Source: Mariniblastus sp964414815
Lineage (GTDB): Bacteria; Planctomycetota; Planctomycetia; Pirellulales; Pirellulaceae
DNA: 64,000 nt
NCBI GenBank assembly: GCA_964414815.1
Contig: CAYPXY010000023.1
Location: 1 to 64,000 of the forward strand
Reading direction: 5' to 3'
In this document: piece by piece, positions 33,118 to 40,907 of the stretch
Numbering within the stretch: the first letter of the stretch is position 1
Layout: every line of letters starts with the position of its first letter
Made by a program: the position numbers and the translations under genes
The notes under the pieces: model-generated
What the model was told of the DNA's origin: nothing
Databases searched by the model: none
What the model saw: the letters and a program-made list of their open reading frames with translations, nothing else

Positions 33118-33807
33118 ATGCTTCAACCCAACCGTTCAAATTTCCGAAAACATCTAGGCTGGGCGATCGGATTCATCGTTGCTGCAGCAGTGCTGAGCAT
33201 GTTTGATGGATTGGTCGCTCACAGCTTTCAATTTCACTATGTGCCCCGTGATGTCATGCGAGTTTTGAACTGGGCAGAAATTTTTGGTCACGGCATGGGA
33301 GTCGCGATCATTCTATTGGCAATTTTTCTGCATGCTCCCCAGCTTCGACGATTTTTACCGCGTGTGATTGCGTGTGCGCTATTGGCGGGTACGTTGTCAA
33401 ATATATTCAAACTGGCTATCTCGCGCATTCGTCCTGCAGCGATACATCATCAACTTGAATCGATGATCGGACAGGGGGCACCTGGATGGAAACTGGATAG
33501 TGTTAGTTCACATTCCTCTGCTTCAATTTTTCAGTCAATGCCCAGTTCTCACGTCGCAACGGCATTTGGACTGGCGGTTGCGCTAAGTTGGCTATTGCCG
33601 CGTGGACGAAGGTATTTTTTTGCCTTGGCTTTTCTCGTTGCCGCCCAACGGGTTACGTCGTTGGCACATTGGGCCAGTGACGTCTGCGTTGGCGCTGCGG
33701 TTGGCATGGCCGTTGGTGGAATGATCACCGGAACTCGATTCGCGGATCGATTCTATTCCCGGTTTGAAATGCCTGGCAAACGAGAATCTGAATGGGATAC
33801 AAACTGA
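33118..33807 (+). CDS. PAP2-family membrane phosphatase
   Basis: About 229 residues with five to six membrane helices. The three PAP2 motifs are present: KLAISRIRP (KxxxxxxRP), MPSSHVATAFG (PSxH) and RVTSLAHWASDV (RxxxxxHxxxD). This is the phosphatidic-acid phosphatase type 2/acid phosphatase superfamily, acting on lipid phosphates such as undecaprenyl pyrophosphate or phosphatidate on the outer face of the inner membrane. The start at 33118 (MLQPNRSNF) was preferred to 33085 because the -10 of promoter site C lies at 33104-33109, which would exclude the longer frame and makes the mRNA nearly leaderless. A second, different PAP2 gene with a homologous promoter follows at 33903. Confidence 0.87.
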   Translation: MLQPNRSNFRKHLGWAIGFIVAAAVLSMFDGLVAHSFQFHYVPRDVMRVLNWAEIFGHGMGVAIILLAIFLHAPQLRRFLPRVIACALLAGTLSNIFKLAISRIRPAAIHHQLESMIGQGAPGWKLDSVSSHSSASIFQSMPSSHVATAFGLAVALSWLLPRGRRYFFALAFLVAAQRVTSLAHWASDVCVGAAVGMAVGGMITGTRFADRFYSRFEMPGKRESEWDTN

Positions 33808-33860
33808 TACAATTCGATACGGAAGTGCAGTGGAGTGCCTTTCCCCCTTGGACATAGGAT
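33796..33860 (+). promoter_or_regulatory. GATAC-repeat promoter, site D (PAP2 lipoprotein)
   Basis: GATACAAACT (33796), GATACAATTC (33806), GATACGGAAG (33816), 10 bp from the end of the third GATAC, TGGAGT (33831-33836), 18 bp, TAGGAT (33855-33860). This is the only site with three perfect GATAC units. It overlaps the last codons of the upstream PAP2 gene. Confidence 0.72.
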
Positions 33861-33902
33861 TGCAACTCGTTAACCGGTATCAATCCATGACAGGGAAGTC
33901 TA

Positions 33903-35060
33903 GTGAAATTAACGGCCCGCTATTTGTTGATTCCTTGTATTGGGATGGTGATCGCTTGCGGCGCTACAGGTTGCCAGTCGTCCATCGGAAACAAATCGGC
34001 CCGGCAGCCGCTTTTGTCTGCGACACAAAATGAAGCTCCCCACGGTCAAATGACTGCGCCGCAAGACGGTAATTCCTGGGCGAATCAAGGAATCGTTCAG
34101 CCGACCTCATACCCATCTACCATCCACCGCTCCAATCGTGGTGGTGTCAACCAAAAGCACCGGTTCGGCGAACCAGCGATCAGCAAGCCGGTGAGCTACA
34201 CATTCCGGGAACCACCACGGCCCCTTGAGACGTTTGCGGTCGTCCATCCGTCGATGCTCAGCGATCGCCGAGACTCCCAGGACGAATGGCTCGCCCGAAC
34301 TCATTTACTTTTTGATCAAAATGATCTCGATTTGAGAGCAGATCGAGCCCCGAACGGCTTATTTGCAACACTGTGGGAGGATCAGCAGCATTTTTATTCC
34401 AGGGATTCTCTGATCGCTCTAGGCATGGCATTTGGAGCCGGGGCAATCATGGCGAACACCGACATCGATTCCCAACTGCACTCCTTTTTCCATGATTCAG
34501 TGAAAGGTGCCGTCAACGACAACCAGATTGAGATATTTCATAAGGAACTTGGAAACGGCCTGTATACGATTCCGCTGTTGAGTGCAGCCTGGATTGCAGG
34601 AGAATACATCGATGGGCCTGAAGCATTTGAATCGGTTGGTCTTTGGGGGCAACGATCGATGCGAGCGTACTTTGTCGGTGCCGGACCGATGCTTGTCGGT
34701 CAGAAATTGACCGGGGCCTCGCGTCCGTACGAGATCCCTGAAGGCTCCGCATGGCGGCCGTTGCAGGACAACAACGGTGTCAGTGGACATGCGTTCATCG
34801 CCTCCGTTCCGTTCATTACCGCTGCAAAGATGACGGACAACCCGTGGGCAAAATCTTTCTGGTACACCGCATCGGTGTTAGGCCCGCTATCCCGAGTTCA
34901 CGACGACGCGCACTATCCATCACAAGTCGTTTTGGGCTGGACGATCGGATACCTGTCAGCGACCGCCGTCACCCAAACCGATAATGGCCATCGAAACTGG
35001 CGAATTCTTCCTAACGCTCCCAGCGGCAGTAGTGGATTGTCTTGGGAATATCGTTGGTAA
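33903..35060 (+). CDS. PAP2-superfamily lipoprotein
   Basis: 385 residues, GTG start with GGGAAG a few bases upstream. The signal sequence ends in a lipobox (VIACGATGC), so the enzyme is lipid-anchored rather than integral. After a disordered Ser/Asn/Gln-rich linker (about residues 28-125) comes a PAP2 domain: QKLTGASRPYEIPEG (motif 1, one residue shorter than canonical), NNGVSGHAFIASVPF (motif 2, SGH) and SRVHDDAHYPSQVVLGW (motif 3). In motif 3 the usual last Asp (HxxxD) is Gln, the position that normally polarises the nucleophilic His, so activity may be altered. It is controlled by promoter site D. It differs greatly from the neighbouring PAP2 gene, so the two are not a recent duplication. 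Confidence 0.83.
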   Translation: MKLTARYLLIPCIGMVIACGATGCQSSIGNKSARQPLLSATQNEAPHGQMTAPQDGNSWANQGIVQPTSYPSTIHRSNRGGVNQKHRFGEPAISKPVSYTFREPPRPLETFAVVHPSMLSDRRDSQDEWLARTHLLFDQNDLDLRADRAPNGLFATLWEDQQHFYSRDSLIALGMAFGAGAIMANTDIDSQLHSFFHDSVKGAVNDNQIEIFHKELGNGLYTIPLLSAAWIAGEYIDGPEAFESVGLWGQRSMRAYFVGAGPMLVGQKLTGASRPYEIPEGSAWRPLQDNNGVSGHAFIASVPFITAAKMTDNPWAKSFWYTASVLGPLSRVHDDAHYPSQVVLGWTIGYLSATAVTQTDNGHRNWRILPNAPSGSSGLSWEYRW

Positions 35061-35064
35061 ATTG

Positions 35065-35814
35065 CTAACAACTTTTACAACTTAACGCGGATTCCAACTG
35101 AATCGCCTTGGGGAACAGCACGTTATTCTCTTTGTGGACGTGCTGGTGCATATCCTGCTCGAGAGTCTGCAGACGATCGAGCATGGCGCGATAGGTGTTG
35201 CAGGCCCATGGCGGTGGCTCAAATCCATCCGTCTTCTCTCGCATCACCGCAAGCGCATCTCCCGCGTGCTGATGTTCCAGTTCCATCTGCCGAACCGGGT
35301 TGGCGACCGAGCCGCAATGAGCAGCGGGCAAAGGTTCGCCTGACTTCGTATCTCGATGCGATTCGATGGAACGAATCAAGGGGAACAACACGATCTCCTC
35401 CTTCATCATGTGAGGCACCAGTTCATCTCGCAGGTCTTCAAACGCTCGCCGAACCTCATACAGCCGAGGGTCATGATCTCCATGCACCCGCGCGACCTTC
35501 TCCGTGATCATATCCAATCGAGGCAGCTCATCCTTGAGATACTGATGATGGGTCGCCTGAATATGGTCGGCCAGTTCGGTCAGACCCATCCCATCGGCAT
35601 CGACCAACGACGAGTCCGAATCCGCCTGTGCATCTAATTCGGCCAGTTGCTGACGCACTTGATCGGCATCAAGCCCTTTTCTTTTGCAGGCGTCTTCAAG
35701 CTGCATCTTTCCACCGCAACAGTAGTCAATCTTCAGCTCCTCAAAGACTCGCGATCTCGCAGGTCGCTCTCGAACCAGATCTCCAATGGTGGCTAGTTGA
35801 TTTACGTCTGACAT
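35065..35814 (-). CDS. ric: Iron-sulfur cluster repair di-iron protein (Ric/YtfE/ScdA)
   Basis: 249 residues. The N-terminal DUF542 domain carries the conserved FEELKIDYCCGGK, followed by a hemerythrin-like four-helix bundle with His and Glu ligands (LADHIQATHHQYLKDELPRL, HGDHDPRLYEVRRAF, LVPHMMKEEIVLFPLI, MELEHQHAGDAL, HVHKENNVLFPKAI). Family members repair Fe-S clusters damaged by nitric oxide or peroxide, probably by donating iron. AAGGAGAT lies just before the ATG, a strong ribosome-binding site. It is near napAB; nitrate respiration produces nitrosative stress, so the placement makes sense, but the two are separated by a repeat region and are not an operon. The 3' end lies 4 bp from the convergent PAP2 gene. 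Confidence 0.92.
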   Translation of the reverse strand: MSDVNQLATIGDLVRERPARSRVFEELKIDYCCGGKMQLEDACKRKGLDADQVRQQLAELDAQADSDSSLVDADGMGLTELADHIQATHHQYLKDELPRLDMITEKVARVHGDHDPRLYEVRRAFEDLRDELVPHMMKEEIVLFPLIRSIESHRDTKSGEPLPAAHCGSVANPVRQMELEHQHAGDALAVMREKTDGFEPPPWACNTYRAMLDRLQTLEQDMHQHVHKENNVLFPKAIQLESALSCKSC

Positions 35815-35910
35815 GGCTATCTCCTTTTTAAGTTTAAGGTTGTTTTGTTAAATTTTTCACACCAAAACAGGAGCGAAAATTAAGGAATACGAAGTGTTTG
35901 TAGTTAGGCC

Positions 35911-36167
35911 GTTTAGCCGCAAGCCGTCGGGAGTTGCCGCCAAAACATACTGCAACACTGAAATCGTTCTATCGGCAACTCCCAAAGGCGCACGGGGCAC
36001 CAAGTTGGTAGGTGTTTCATTGGCAAGCTGGTTGGTTGCGGATGCTGCACCCTAGCCGACGCGCCTGCGCCGACCGTCACTCGTTCTTCGATGTTTCAAT
36101 CATTGGTTGATCGGCTTCTTCTACTTGCTGCAAACGACTGGCGGTCGGCTCCGGCTTGCGGCTAAAC
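35911..36167. mobile_element. 257-bp MITE-like element with 16-bp terminal inverted repeats
   Basis: It starts GTTTAGCCGCAAGCCG and ends CGGCTTGCGGCTAAAC, as does the element at 5569-5816, with the internal parts in the same order but opposite orientation. The first 81 bp (35911-35991) match 5736-5816 when reversed. The centre differs more. The tail (GGCTTGCGGCTAtAC) is then repeated about three times in 36168-36250, looking like local amplification. No open frame codes for a transposase. Confidence 0.65.
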
Positions 36168-36258
36168 AATTTAATCGACTTGGCTTGCGGCTATACAATT
36201 TAATCGGCTTCGGCTTGCGGCTATACAATTTGACTTGCGGCTATACGGATTCAGTTAC

Positions 36259-36329
36259 ACCTGTTTTGATCTCTCACCTGTTTTGATCTCTCACCTGTTT
36301 TGATCTCTCACCTGTTTTGATCTCTCACC
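36259..36329. repeat. 17-bp tandem repeat running into an assembly gap
   Basis: The unit ACCTGTTTTGATCTCTC is present four times (from 36259, 36276, 36293 and 36310) plus a 3-nt start of a fifth, all identical. The first bases after the gap (TGTTTT at 36430) again match the unit, so the array probably fills the gap and caused it. Confidence 0.85.
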
Positions 36330-36429
36330 NNNNNNNNNNNNNNNNNNNNNNNNNNNNNNNNNNNNNNNNNNNNNNNNNNNNNNNNNNNNNNNNNNNNNNN
36401 NNNNNNNNNNNNNNNNNNNNNNNNNNNNN
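36330..36429. other. Assembly gap (100 N)
   Basis: One hundred N, a conventional length for a gap of unknown size. It removes the 3' end of napB. True length and content are unknown. Confidence 0.98.
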
Positions 36430-37205
36430 TGTTTTATAAAAACCTGATCTAGTTCGGCTGACGGTGCATGGCATTGAGTGCAACTCACGCGCCATGGGTG
36501 GCTAGTGCGGATTGGGTTGGCTCCGTGGTTGCCATGGCAACTCAGGCAGGTTTCGCGCATGAAAACGGGATGCGGAATCGTAGGTGGTGCCCCCTCCCAT
36601 GCTCGCGTGCCAAGCGAAGCAAACTTCTCTCCGGAGAACCGATTCTCCGCCAAGGGCTCGTAGGTAAACTCAGTACTTGTTCCTTCGGCATGACATTGAT
36701 TGCAGCTTGGATAATACGGATGCGACATTGCCGGCGCCCAAACTCCTTTGCCGATTTCCATGCCGTTCTGGTGACAGACAAGGCAACTGGAGGGATTCAT
36801 CTGATCCACCGGATGGGGCACAACAGGCGGCGCACCATCGAACGCCCGGCGGCTTGCCCGCGCCAACAAGTAGTTTTGATACGCCTCACTGTCCTCGGGT
36901 CGCTTCGGCAGGTCTGCGTAATCTGCTGCCAGATCGACGGGGGTCTGATGCAAAGTCTCAACGCGACTTTTCCACCCGCGATTGACTCCCCATTGACGAC
37001 GATCCGATTCCGCATAGGTGTAAGGCCGAATCGCATCTCCAGTTTCACCCGTCCCCATGGCCGGAGGCTGAAGTTCTGGTACAGGCGTCCCCTGACGCAA
37101 TCCCACGGCCAGCCCGACCAGAGACAGACCGATCACTCCCACCAATGCCAACTGCACGGCACGGGTCGTCGTCGTTTTATCTGGATTCTTGACGGGTTCG
37201 AACAT
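36430..37205 (-). CDS. napB: NapB-like multihaem cytochrome subunit (3' end lost in gap)
   Basis: At least 258 residues. One N-terminal membrane anchor (ALVGVIGLSLVGLAVGLRQG) is followed by a periplasmic part with four CxxCH motifs: CLVCHQ, CNQCHA, CLSCHG and CTQCHA. NapB of nitrate reductase usually has two haems and a cleaved signal; SCLVCHQNGMEIGKG, YPSCNQCH, CLSCHGNHGANPIRTSHPWR and CTQCHAPS match the NapB fold, with four CxxCH here. It lies 17 bp after napA on the same strand, so it is the electron-transfer partner of NapA. The frame runs into the N gap after DQVFIK, and the stop codon is not visible; codons seen on the far side of the gap belong to a tandem repeat. Confidence 0.8.
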
Positions 37206-37222
37206 TGGATCGGCTGAATTTG

Positions 37223-39649
37223 CTACCTATTGACTTTGACTACACGTACAGCACACTTTTTGTAATCGGGCTGTTTGGAAAATGGATCGTGTGCTTCCAG
37301 TGTCACCTGATTGATTAACTTGGTCTCATCGAAGAACGGCACAAACACCTGACCACGTGGGGGACGCCCTCGACCGTTGACCCAAACCGGCAAGTTCATG
37401 CTTCCCCTTCGCGATTCGACCTTGACCCAGTCCCCGCGATTAAGCCCTAGCTCACGGGCGTCATGCGGATGCATTTCCACATAGGCCTGCGGTACGGCTC
37501 GCGCCAGTTCAGGAACTCGCAACGTCATCGTTCCGGAATGCCAGTGTTCCAATACGCGACCTGTATTCAACCAGAACGGAAACTCATCGTCCGGTACTTC
37601 GGGAGGCGGTTCATACGGGTGAAACCAGATCTGGCAGCGGTCGTCCTTCGTAACGGAATGATAAAACTGAATCTCTTTCCCTTTTTCGACAAACGGATCG
37701 TCGAACTCAGAAAACCGAAATCGCGTTTCGCGCCAGCTTCCATCCGGTTGTTCCACCACCGGCCACCTCAAACCTCTCGCCTTTACATACTCTTTGTAGG
37801 GCGCCAGATTCTTGTGTTTGTAAGGAGTGAACAAACGATATTCTTCAAACAGCCGCTGATCGACATTCACATCGTAATAGTGCTCCCACTCCCAGATGGG
37901 AACTTCCTCTCCAGCCTCATCGGTGGTGTGAAACAGGAACTGGTCGTCGTTGTCGAGCATCCCGGGATGTCCCATCTCCTGCAGCCGGCGAGCCACCGCG
38001 ATCAACTGCCAGCAATCGTCGCGTGCCTCTCCGGGGGGCGTTACCATTTTGAACCACTGCTGGGTGCGTCGCTCTGAATTGCCAAACATCCCGTTCTTCT
38101 CAACCCACATTGCGGATGGCAGGATGAGGTCGGCCAGCGCCGTCGTTGCAGTCGGATAGACATCGGAGACGATCAGAAACTTTTCAGGCAGCTCTTTCTT
38201 GCGATTGAACAACTGATTCAGGTTCGGCAGCGTATGCCCCGGATTGGTCACCTGAACCCACAACGTGTCGATATCACCGCCTTCCGACGCCGGTGTACAA
38301 AACTTGTCGAACATTAACACGGTATGATACCCGATGGTCGACTTGATTCTCCCTCGCGGGACATTCCAGAGATCTTCCGCGTCATGGCGATCGGATTCCT
38401 TGTTGATAAACCGGCCGCCCGGCAGCAGATGACAAAGCGTACCGACTTCGCGCACCGTTCCACACGCCGACGGCTGGCCCGTCAGACTCGTCGGTGCATC
38501 GCCGGGCTTACCGAAATGACCGCTGAGAAAATGAATGCTGTGGACCAGTGCATTGATCGCCGTCCCGCGCGTGTGCTGGTTCATCCCCATGCACCACAAA
38601 CTGGTAATCCGAAGATCGGGTCGCCCGAACAGTTCCCCCAACATCTCGATATCTTTCACCGGAACTCCGGAGATATTCGAAACGTATTCGGGCGTGTACT
38701 GCTCAAGATGTTCCTTGTACTCCTCGAAGGTAATAGGTTGACCGTACATATTGTCGGGCTGTTCCGGATCAAGCATACGAAAGCTGCCAAACCGCTCGAC
38801 AAAATCTTTGCTGTAGGTTCCATTCTTGATCAGCAAATGGGCGATCCCATTAGCGATTGCCAAATCAGAATGGGGCTGAAATTCGAGATAGTGCTGGCAG
38901 TGTTCCGTCGTCCGCGTCCGCCGCGTACCGATGTCAATGAGCGTGATTTTTTCTCCCTTGACCCGACGATCGAGCACTCGCGAAAACAAAACCGGGTGCA
39001 TCTCGGCCGGATTATTTCCCCACATAATCAGCACATCACAGGCATCGAGATCGTCGTAACAACCGGCGGGTTCATCGACGCCATAGCAAGTTAGATAGCC
39101 TGTGACCGCCGAAGCCATACACAAACGAGGGTTGCCGTCGATCAAATTGCTTGACAAACCTGCTTTCACAAACTTGTTGGCCGCAAATCCTTCGCAGACC
39201 GTCCACTGGCCCGAACCGTACATACCAAACCGGTCGGGCGCCGCCATGATTTTGTCGGCAATAATCTGAATCGCTTCATCCCAAGAAATGGCTCGGTATT
39301 CCGATCCGTCGCGAAGCATCGGCTGGGTGAGCCGATCTTCACCGTACAAAATCTTGCCGACGTGATAACCTTTGACGCAAAGCAGTCCGCGATTGACCTC
39401 CGCGTTCATATCGCCCTTGATGGAAACGACTTGGTCGTTCTTCACTCCCACCTGCACATGACAACCGGTCCCGCAAAACCGACAGGGAGCTTTATCCCAT
39501 TTGATTTCCGGATCCAAACCGTCAGGATCAAGCATTTCTTCGGGGCGAACGATCGGCAATTCCGAATCGCCCAACACTCTGCCGGAAACGGCAGTCATCA
39601 TCGCAACGGAAGCGGATGATGAAAGAAATTGGCGACGATCTGGATTCAT
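37223..39649 (-). CDS. napA: Periplasmic nitrate reductase catalytic subunit
   Basis: 808 residues, Mo-bis-MGD oxidoreductase. The Tat signal RRQFLSSSASVAMM is followed by the [4Fe-4S] site CRFCGTGCHVQVG...CVKGYHVGK, the segment PRLCMASAVTGYLTCYG with the cysteine position that ligands molybdenum in NapA, then WGNNPAEMHPVLFSR, QPSACGTVREVGTLCHLLPG and the C-terminal VLEHWHSGTMTLRVPELARA. It reduces nitrate to nitrite in the periplasm with electrons from NapB. It is transcribed away from the tetrahaem cytochrome/FeS/NrfD genes, sharing a 505-bp divergent region with them. No NapC, NapG/H, NapD or NapE gene is in the window, so the quinol-oxidising partner is probably that FeS/NrfD module. Confidence 0.93.
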   Translation of the reverse strand: MNPDRRQFLSSSASVAMMTAVSGRVLGDSELPIVRPEEMLDPDGLDPEIKWDKAPCRFCGTGCHVQVGVKNDQVVSIKGDMNAEVNRGLLCVKGYHVGKILYGEDRLTQPMLRDGSEYRAISWDEAIQIIADKIMAAPDRFGMYGSGQWTVCEGFAANKFVKAGLSSNLIDGNPRLCMASAVTGYLTCYGVDEPAGCYDDLDACDVLIMWGNNPAEMHPVLFSRVLDRRVKGEKITLIDIGTRRTRTTEHCQHYLEFQPHSDLAIANGIAHLLIKNGTYSKDFVERFGSFRMLDPEQPDNMYGQPITFEEYKEHLEQYTPEYVSNISGVPVKDIEMLGELFGRPDLRITSLWCMGMNQHTRGTAINALVHSIHFLSGHFGKPGDAPTSLTGQPSACGTVREVGTLCHLLPGGRFINKESDRHDAEDLWNVPRGRIKSTIGYHTVLMFDKFCTPASEGGDIDTLWVQVTNPGHTLPNLNQLFNRKKELPEKFLIVSDVYPTATTALADLILPSAMWVEKNGMFGNSERRTQQWFKMVTPPGEARDDCWQLIAVARRLQEMGHPGMLDNDDQFLFHTTDEAGEEVPIWEWEHYYDVNVDQRLFEEYRLFTPYKHKNLAPYKEYVKARGLRWPVVEQPDGSWRETRFRFSEFDDPFVEKGKEIQFYHSVTKDDRCQIWFHPYEPPPEVPDDEFPFWLNTGRVLEHWHSGTMTLRVPELARAVPQAYVEMHPHDARELGLNRGDWVKVESRRGSMNLPVWVNGRGRPPRGQVFVPFFDETKLINQVTLEAHDPFSKQPDYKKCAVRVVKVNR

Positions 39650-39692
39650 GGTTCTCCGTTCCTGTTAAGTCAAAGGCCGGTCGAGGGCTTTA

Positions 39693-39806
39693 GGCGACCG
39701 GCAGGTAAAAGTGTTTACCCAAGCAGTATTGTGTTTCCCAGACGCTGGGTTGCGAGTCGCGGAGCGACTCGCCTACACTAGGACACGTTTTTATCTGCCG
39801 GTCGCC
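39693..39806. repeat. Nested inverted repeat upstream of napA
   Basis: The outer arms are GGCGACCGGCAGGTAAAAGT.. (39693-39714) and ..TTTTATCTGCCGGTCGCC (39783-39806), nearly perfect. Inside is GCGAGTCGC-GGA-GCGACTCGC (39752-39772, 9-bp perfect arms). It is non-coding and of the same nested build as 13929-14061, though unrelated in sequence. The rest of the 505-bp gap holds no gene. Confidence 0.7.
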
Positions 39807-40118
39807 TTAGTTCACCTGCAAAGCAAAAGTCATACCTATTTTGTTGGCAAATTGAAATCAAGGCATCATAATAAGTTGTTTTCGCATTCGCTGGCAATCT
39901 CGAACCGATAACAAACTACCTACCGACCCATCGGTGAGCGATTCCGCACACCCTGCACACCCTGAGACGTCGAGTTCGAAGGACTCAATTAAACGATCAG
40001 AATTGCAATCGAGTGAGAGACGGGGGAGAGGAATGGCAGAAAAGGCTTGTTGTCGCAGTTGGTATTTCGCTAAGCCGAATCGATTCAGTATCATTGGTAC
40101 AGACTTTGCGTTGCCAAA

Positions 40119-40136
40119 GATGTAGAAATTTACATC
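40119..40136. promoter_or_regulatory. Palindrome before the tetrahaem cytochrome gene
   Basis: GATGTA-GAAATT-TACATC, 6-bp arms, in the context AAAGATGTAGAAATTTACATCC, 18 bp before the ATG at 40155. It resembles an NsrR-type half-site pair (AAGATGC/GCATCTT), with a 6-bp rather than 7-bp centre. No regulator gene for it is visible, so its role is open. Confidence 0.3.
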
Positions 40137-40154
40137 CGTCCAGCCTTCGACCCT

Positions 40155-40907
40155 ATGAATGAATCGCCTTCAAACCACTTGGCCAAAAGTAGTATTGAGC
40201 GCCATCGGTGTCGATATCCACTGCGGTGGCAATACGGGCTTGTATGGGTGCTCTGTATGGCCGGTCTGATCGGCTGCAAACAGGAAATCGCAAACCAGCC
40301 GACGTCCACTCGCAAATTGACGACGGCTCAAATTGCCAACCTGCCACCCGTCGATGGCCGACCAGCGGCTCAATATGCGGTGCGCTATTCGATTCCGGAA
40401 ACTCCGCGGGTTGCAACCGGCCAAGTTGATTCGTTTGGCAATCCCGTCACGGTTTCCTGCGCGAGTTGCCACAGCAACCTTCCTTCCAATCTACAAACCC
40501 ATTCGGGCGAACAACTGGTCCAGTTTCATCAGGGTCTCCATTATCATCACGGACCATCGGGCCATGCGATTACCTGCCTGACCTGTCATCATCAGGAGAA
40601 CTATAACTACCTGCGGCTGGCCGATGGTCGCCCGATTGAATTCGGTCAGTCAAGACTGCTGTGTGCGCAGTGCCACTCGAAACAAAACCAAGACTATGAA
40701 CACGGTGCCCATGGCGGCATGACGGGCTACTGGGATCTTGCGCGGGGCGAGCAGGTGCGCAAGACCTGTGTGGACTGCCACGATCCGCACGCCCCTCCAT
40801 TCCCCCAGATGATCCCTGAATTCAAACCACTGGATCGCTTTCTCGATACCAAGGACTCACACGGCACCAAGGACTCACATGGCACCAAGGACTCACATGG
40901 CAAATAG
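40155..40907 (+). CDS. Tetrahaem c-type cytochrome lipoprotein
   Basis: 250 residues. A membrane-targeting segment ends in the lipobox VLCMAGLIGCKQE. Four haem motifs follow: CASCHSN, CLTCHHQ, CAQCHSK and CVDCHDP, with extra His residues (HQGLHYHHGPSGH, EHGAHGG) as likely axial ligands. It is the first gene of a module with a Tat-type FeS protein and an NrfD-like membrane protein, divergent from napAB; its job is probably to pass electrons between the quinol-oxidising module and NapB or another periplasmic acceptor. The C-terminus consists of TKDSHG three times, caused by an 18-bp tandem repeat that also holds the ribosome-binding site and start codon of the next gene, so the two genes overlap. 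Confidence 0.85.
   Translation: MNESPSNHLAKSSIERHRCRYPLRWQYGLVWVLCMAGLIGCKQEIANQPTSTRKLTTAQIANLPPVDGRPAAQYAVRYSIPETPRVATGQVDSFGNPVTVSCASCHSNLPSNLQTHSGEQLVQFHQGLHYHHGPSGHAITCLTCHHQENYNYLRLADGRPIEFGQSRLLCAQCHSKQNQDYEHGAHGGMTGYWDLARGEQVRKTCVDCHDPHAPPFPQMIPEFKPLDRFLDTKDSHGTKDSHGTKDSHGK
40848..40901 (+). repeat. 18-bp triplication carrying the next gene's ribosome-binding site and start
   Basis: Three copies of ACCAAGGACTCACATGGC (the first with ACG in place of ATG) lie in frame at the end of the tetrahaem cytochrome gene. Each holds AAGGA, 5 nt, then the start-codon position of the FeS gene (ACG at 40861, ATG at 40879, ATG at 40897). Confidence 0.9.

Noticed and set aside
26530..33830. GATACAAA repeats as a CRISPR array or phage attachment site
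   Set aside because: The four clusters are kilobases apart, each tied to a promoter, with no spacers of regular length and no cas genes.
36259..36329. 17-bp array as a CRISPR
   Set aside because: Units are directly adjacent with no spacers; it is a simple tandem repeat.
36291..36329. Codons left of the N gap as the true C-terminus of NapB
   Set aside because: The frame there reads the 17-bp tandem repeat, and the gap length is arbitrary, so continuity is not supported.
39940..40000. tRNA-like GAGTTCGAAGGACTC segment
   Set aside because: It does not fit a T-arm with acceptor and anticodon stems; a simple small palindrome.
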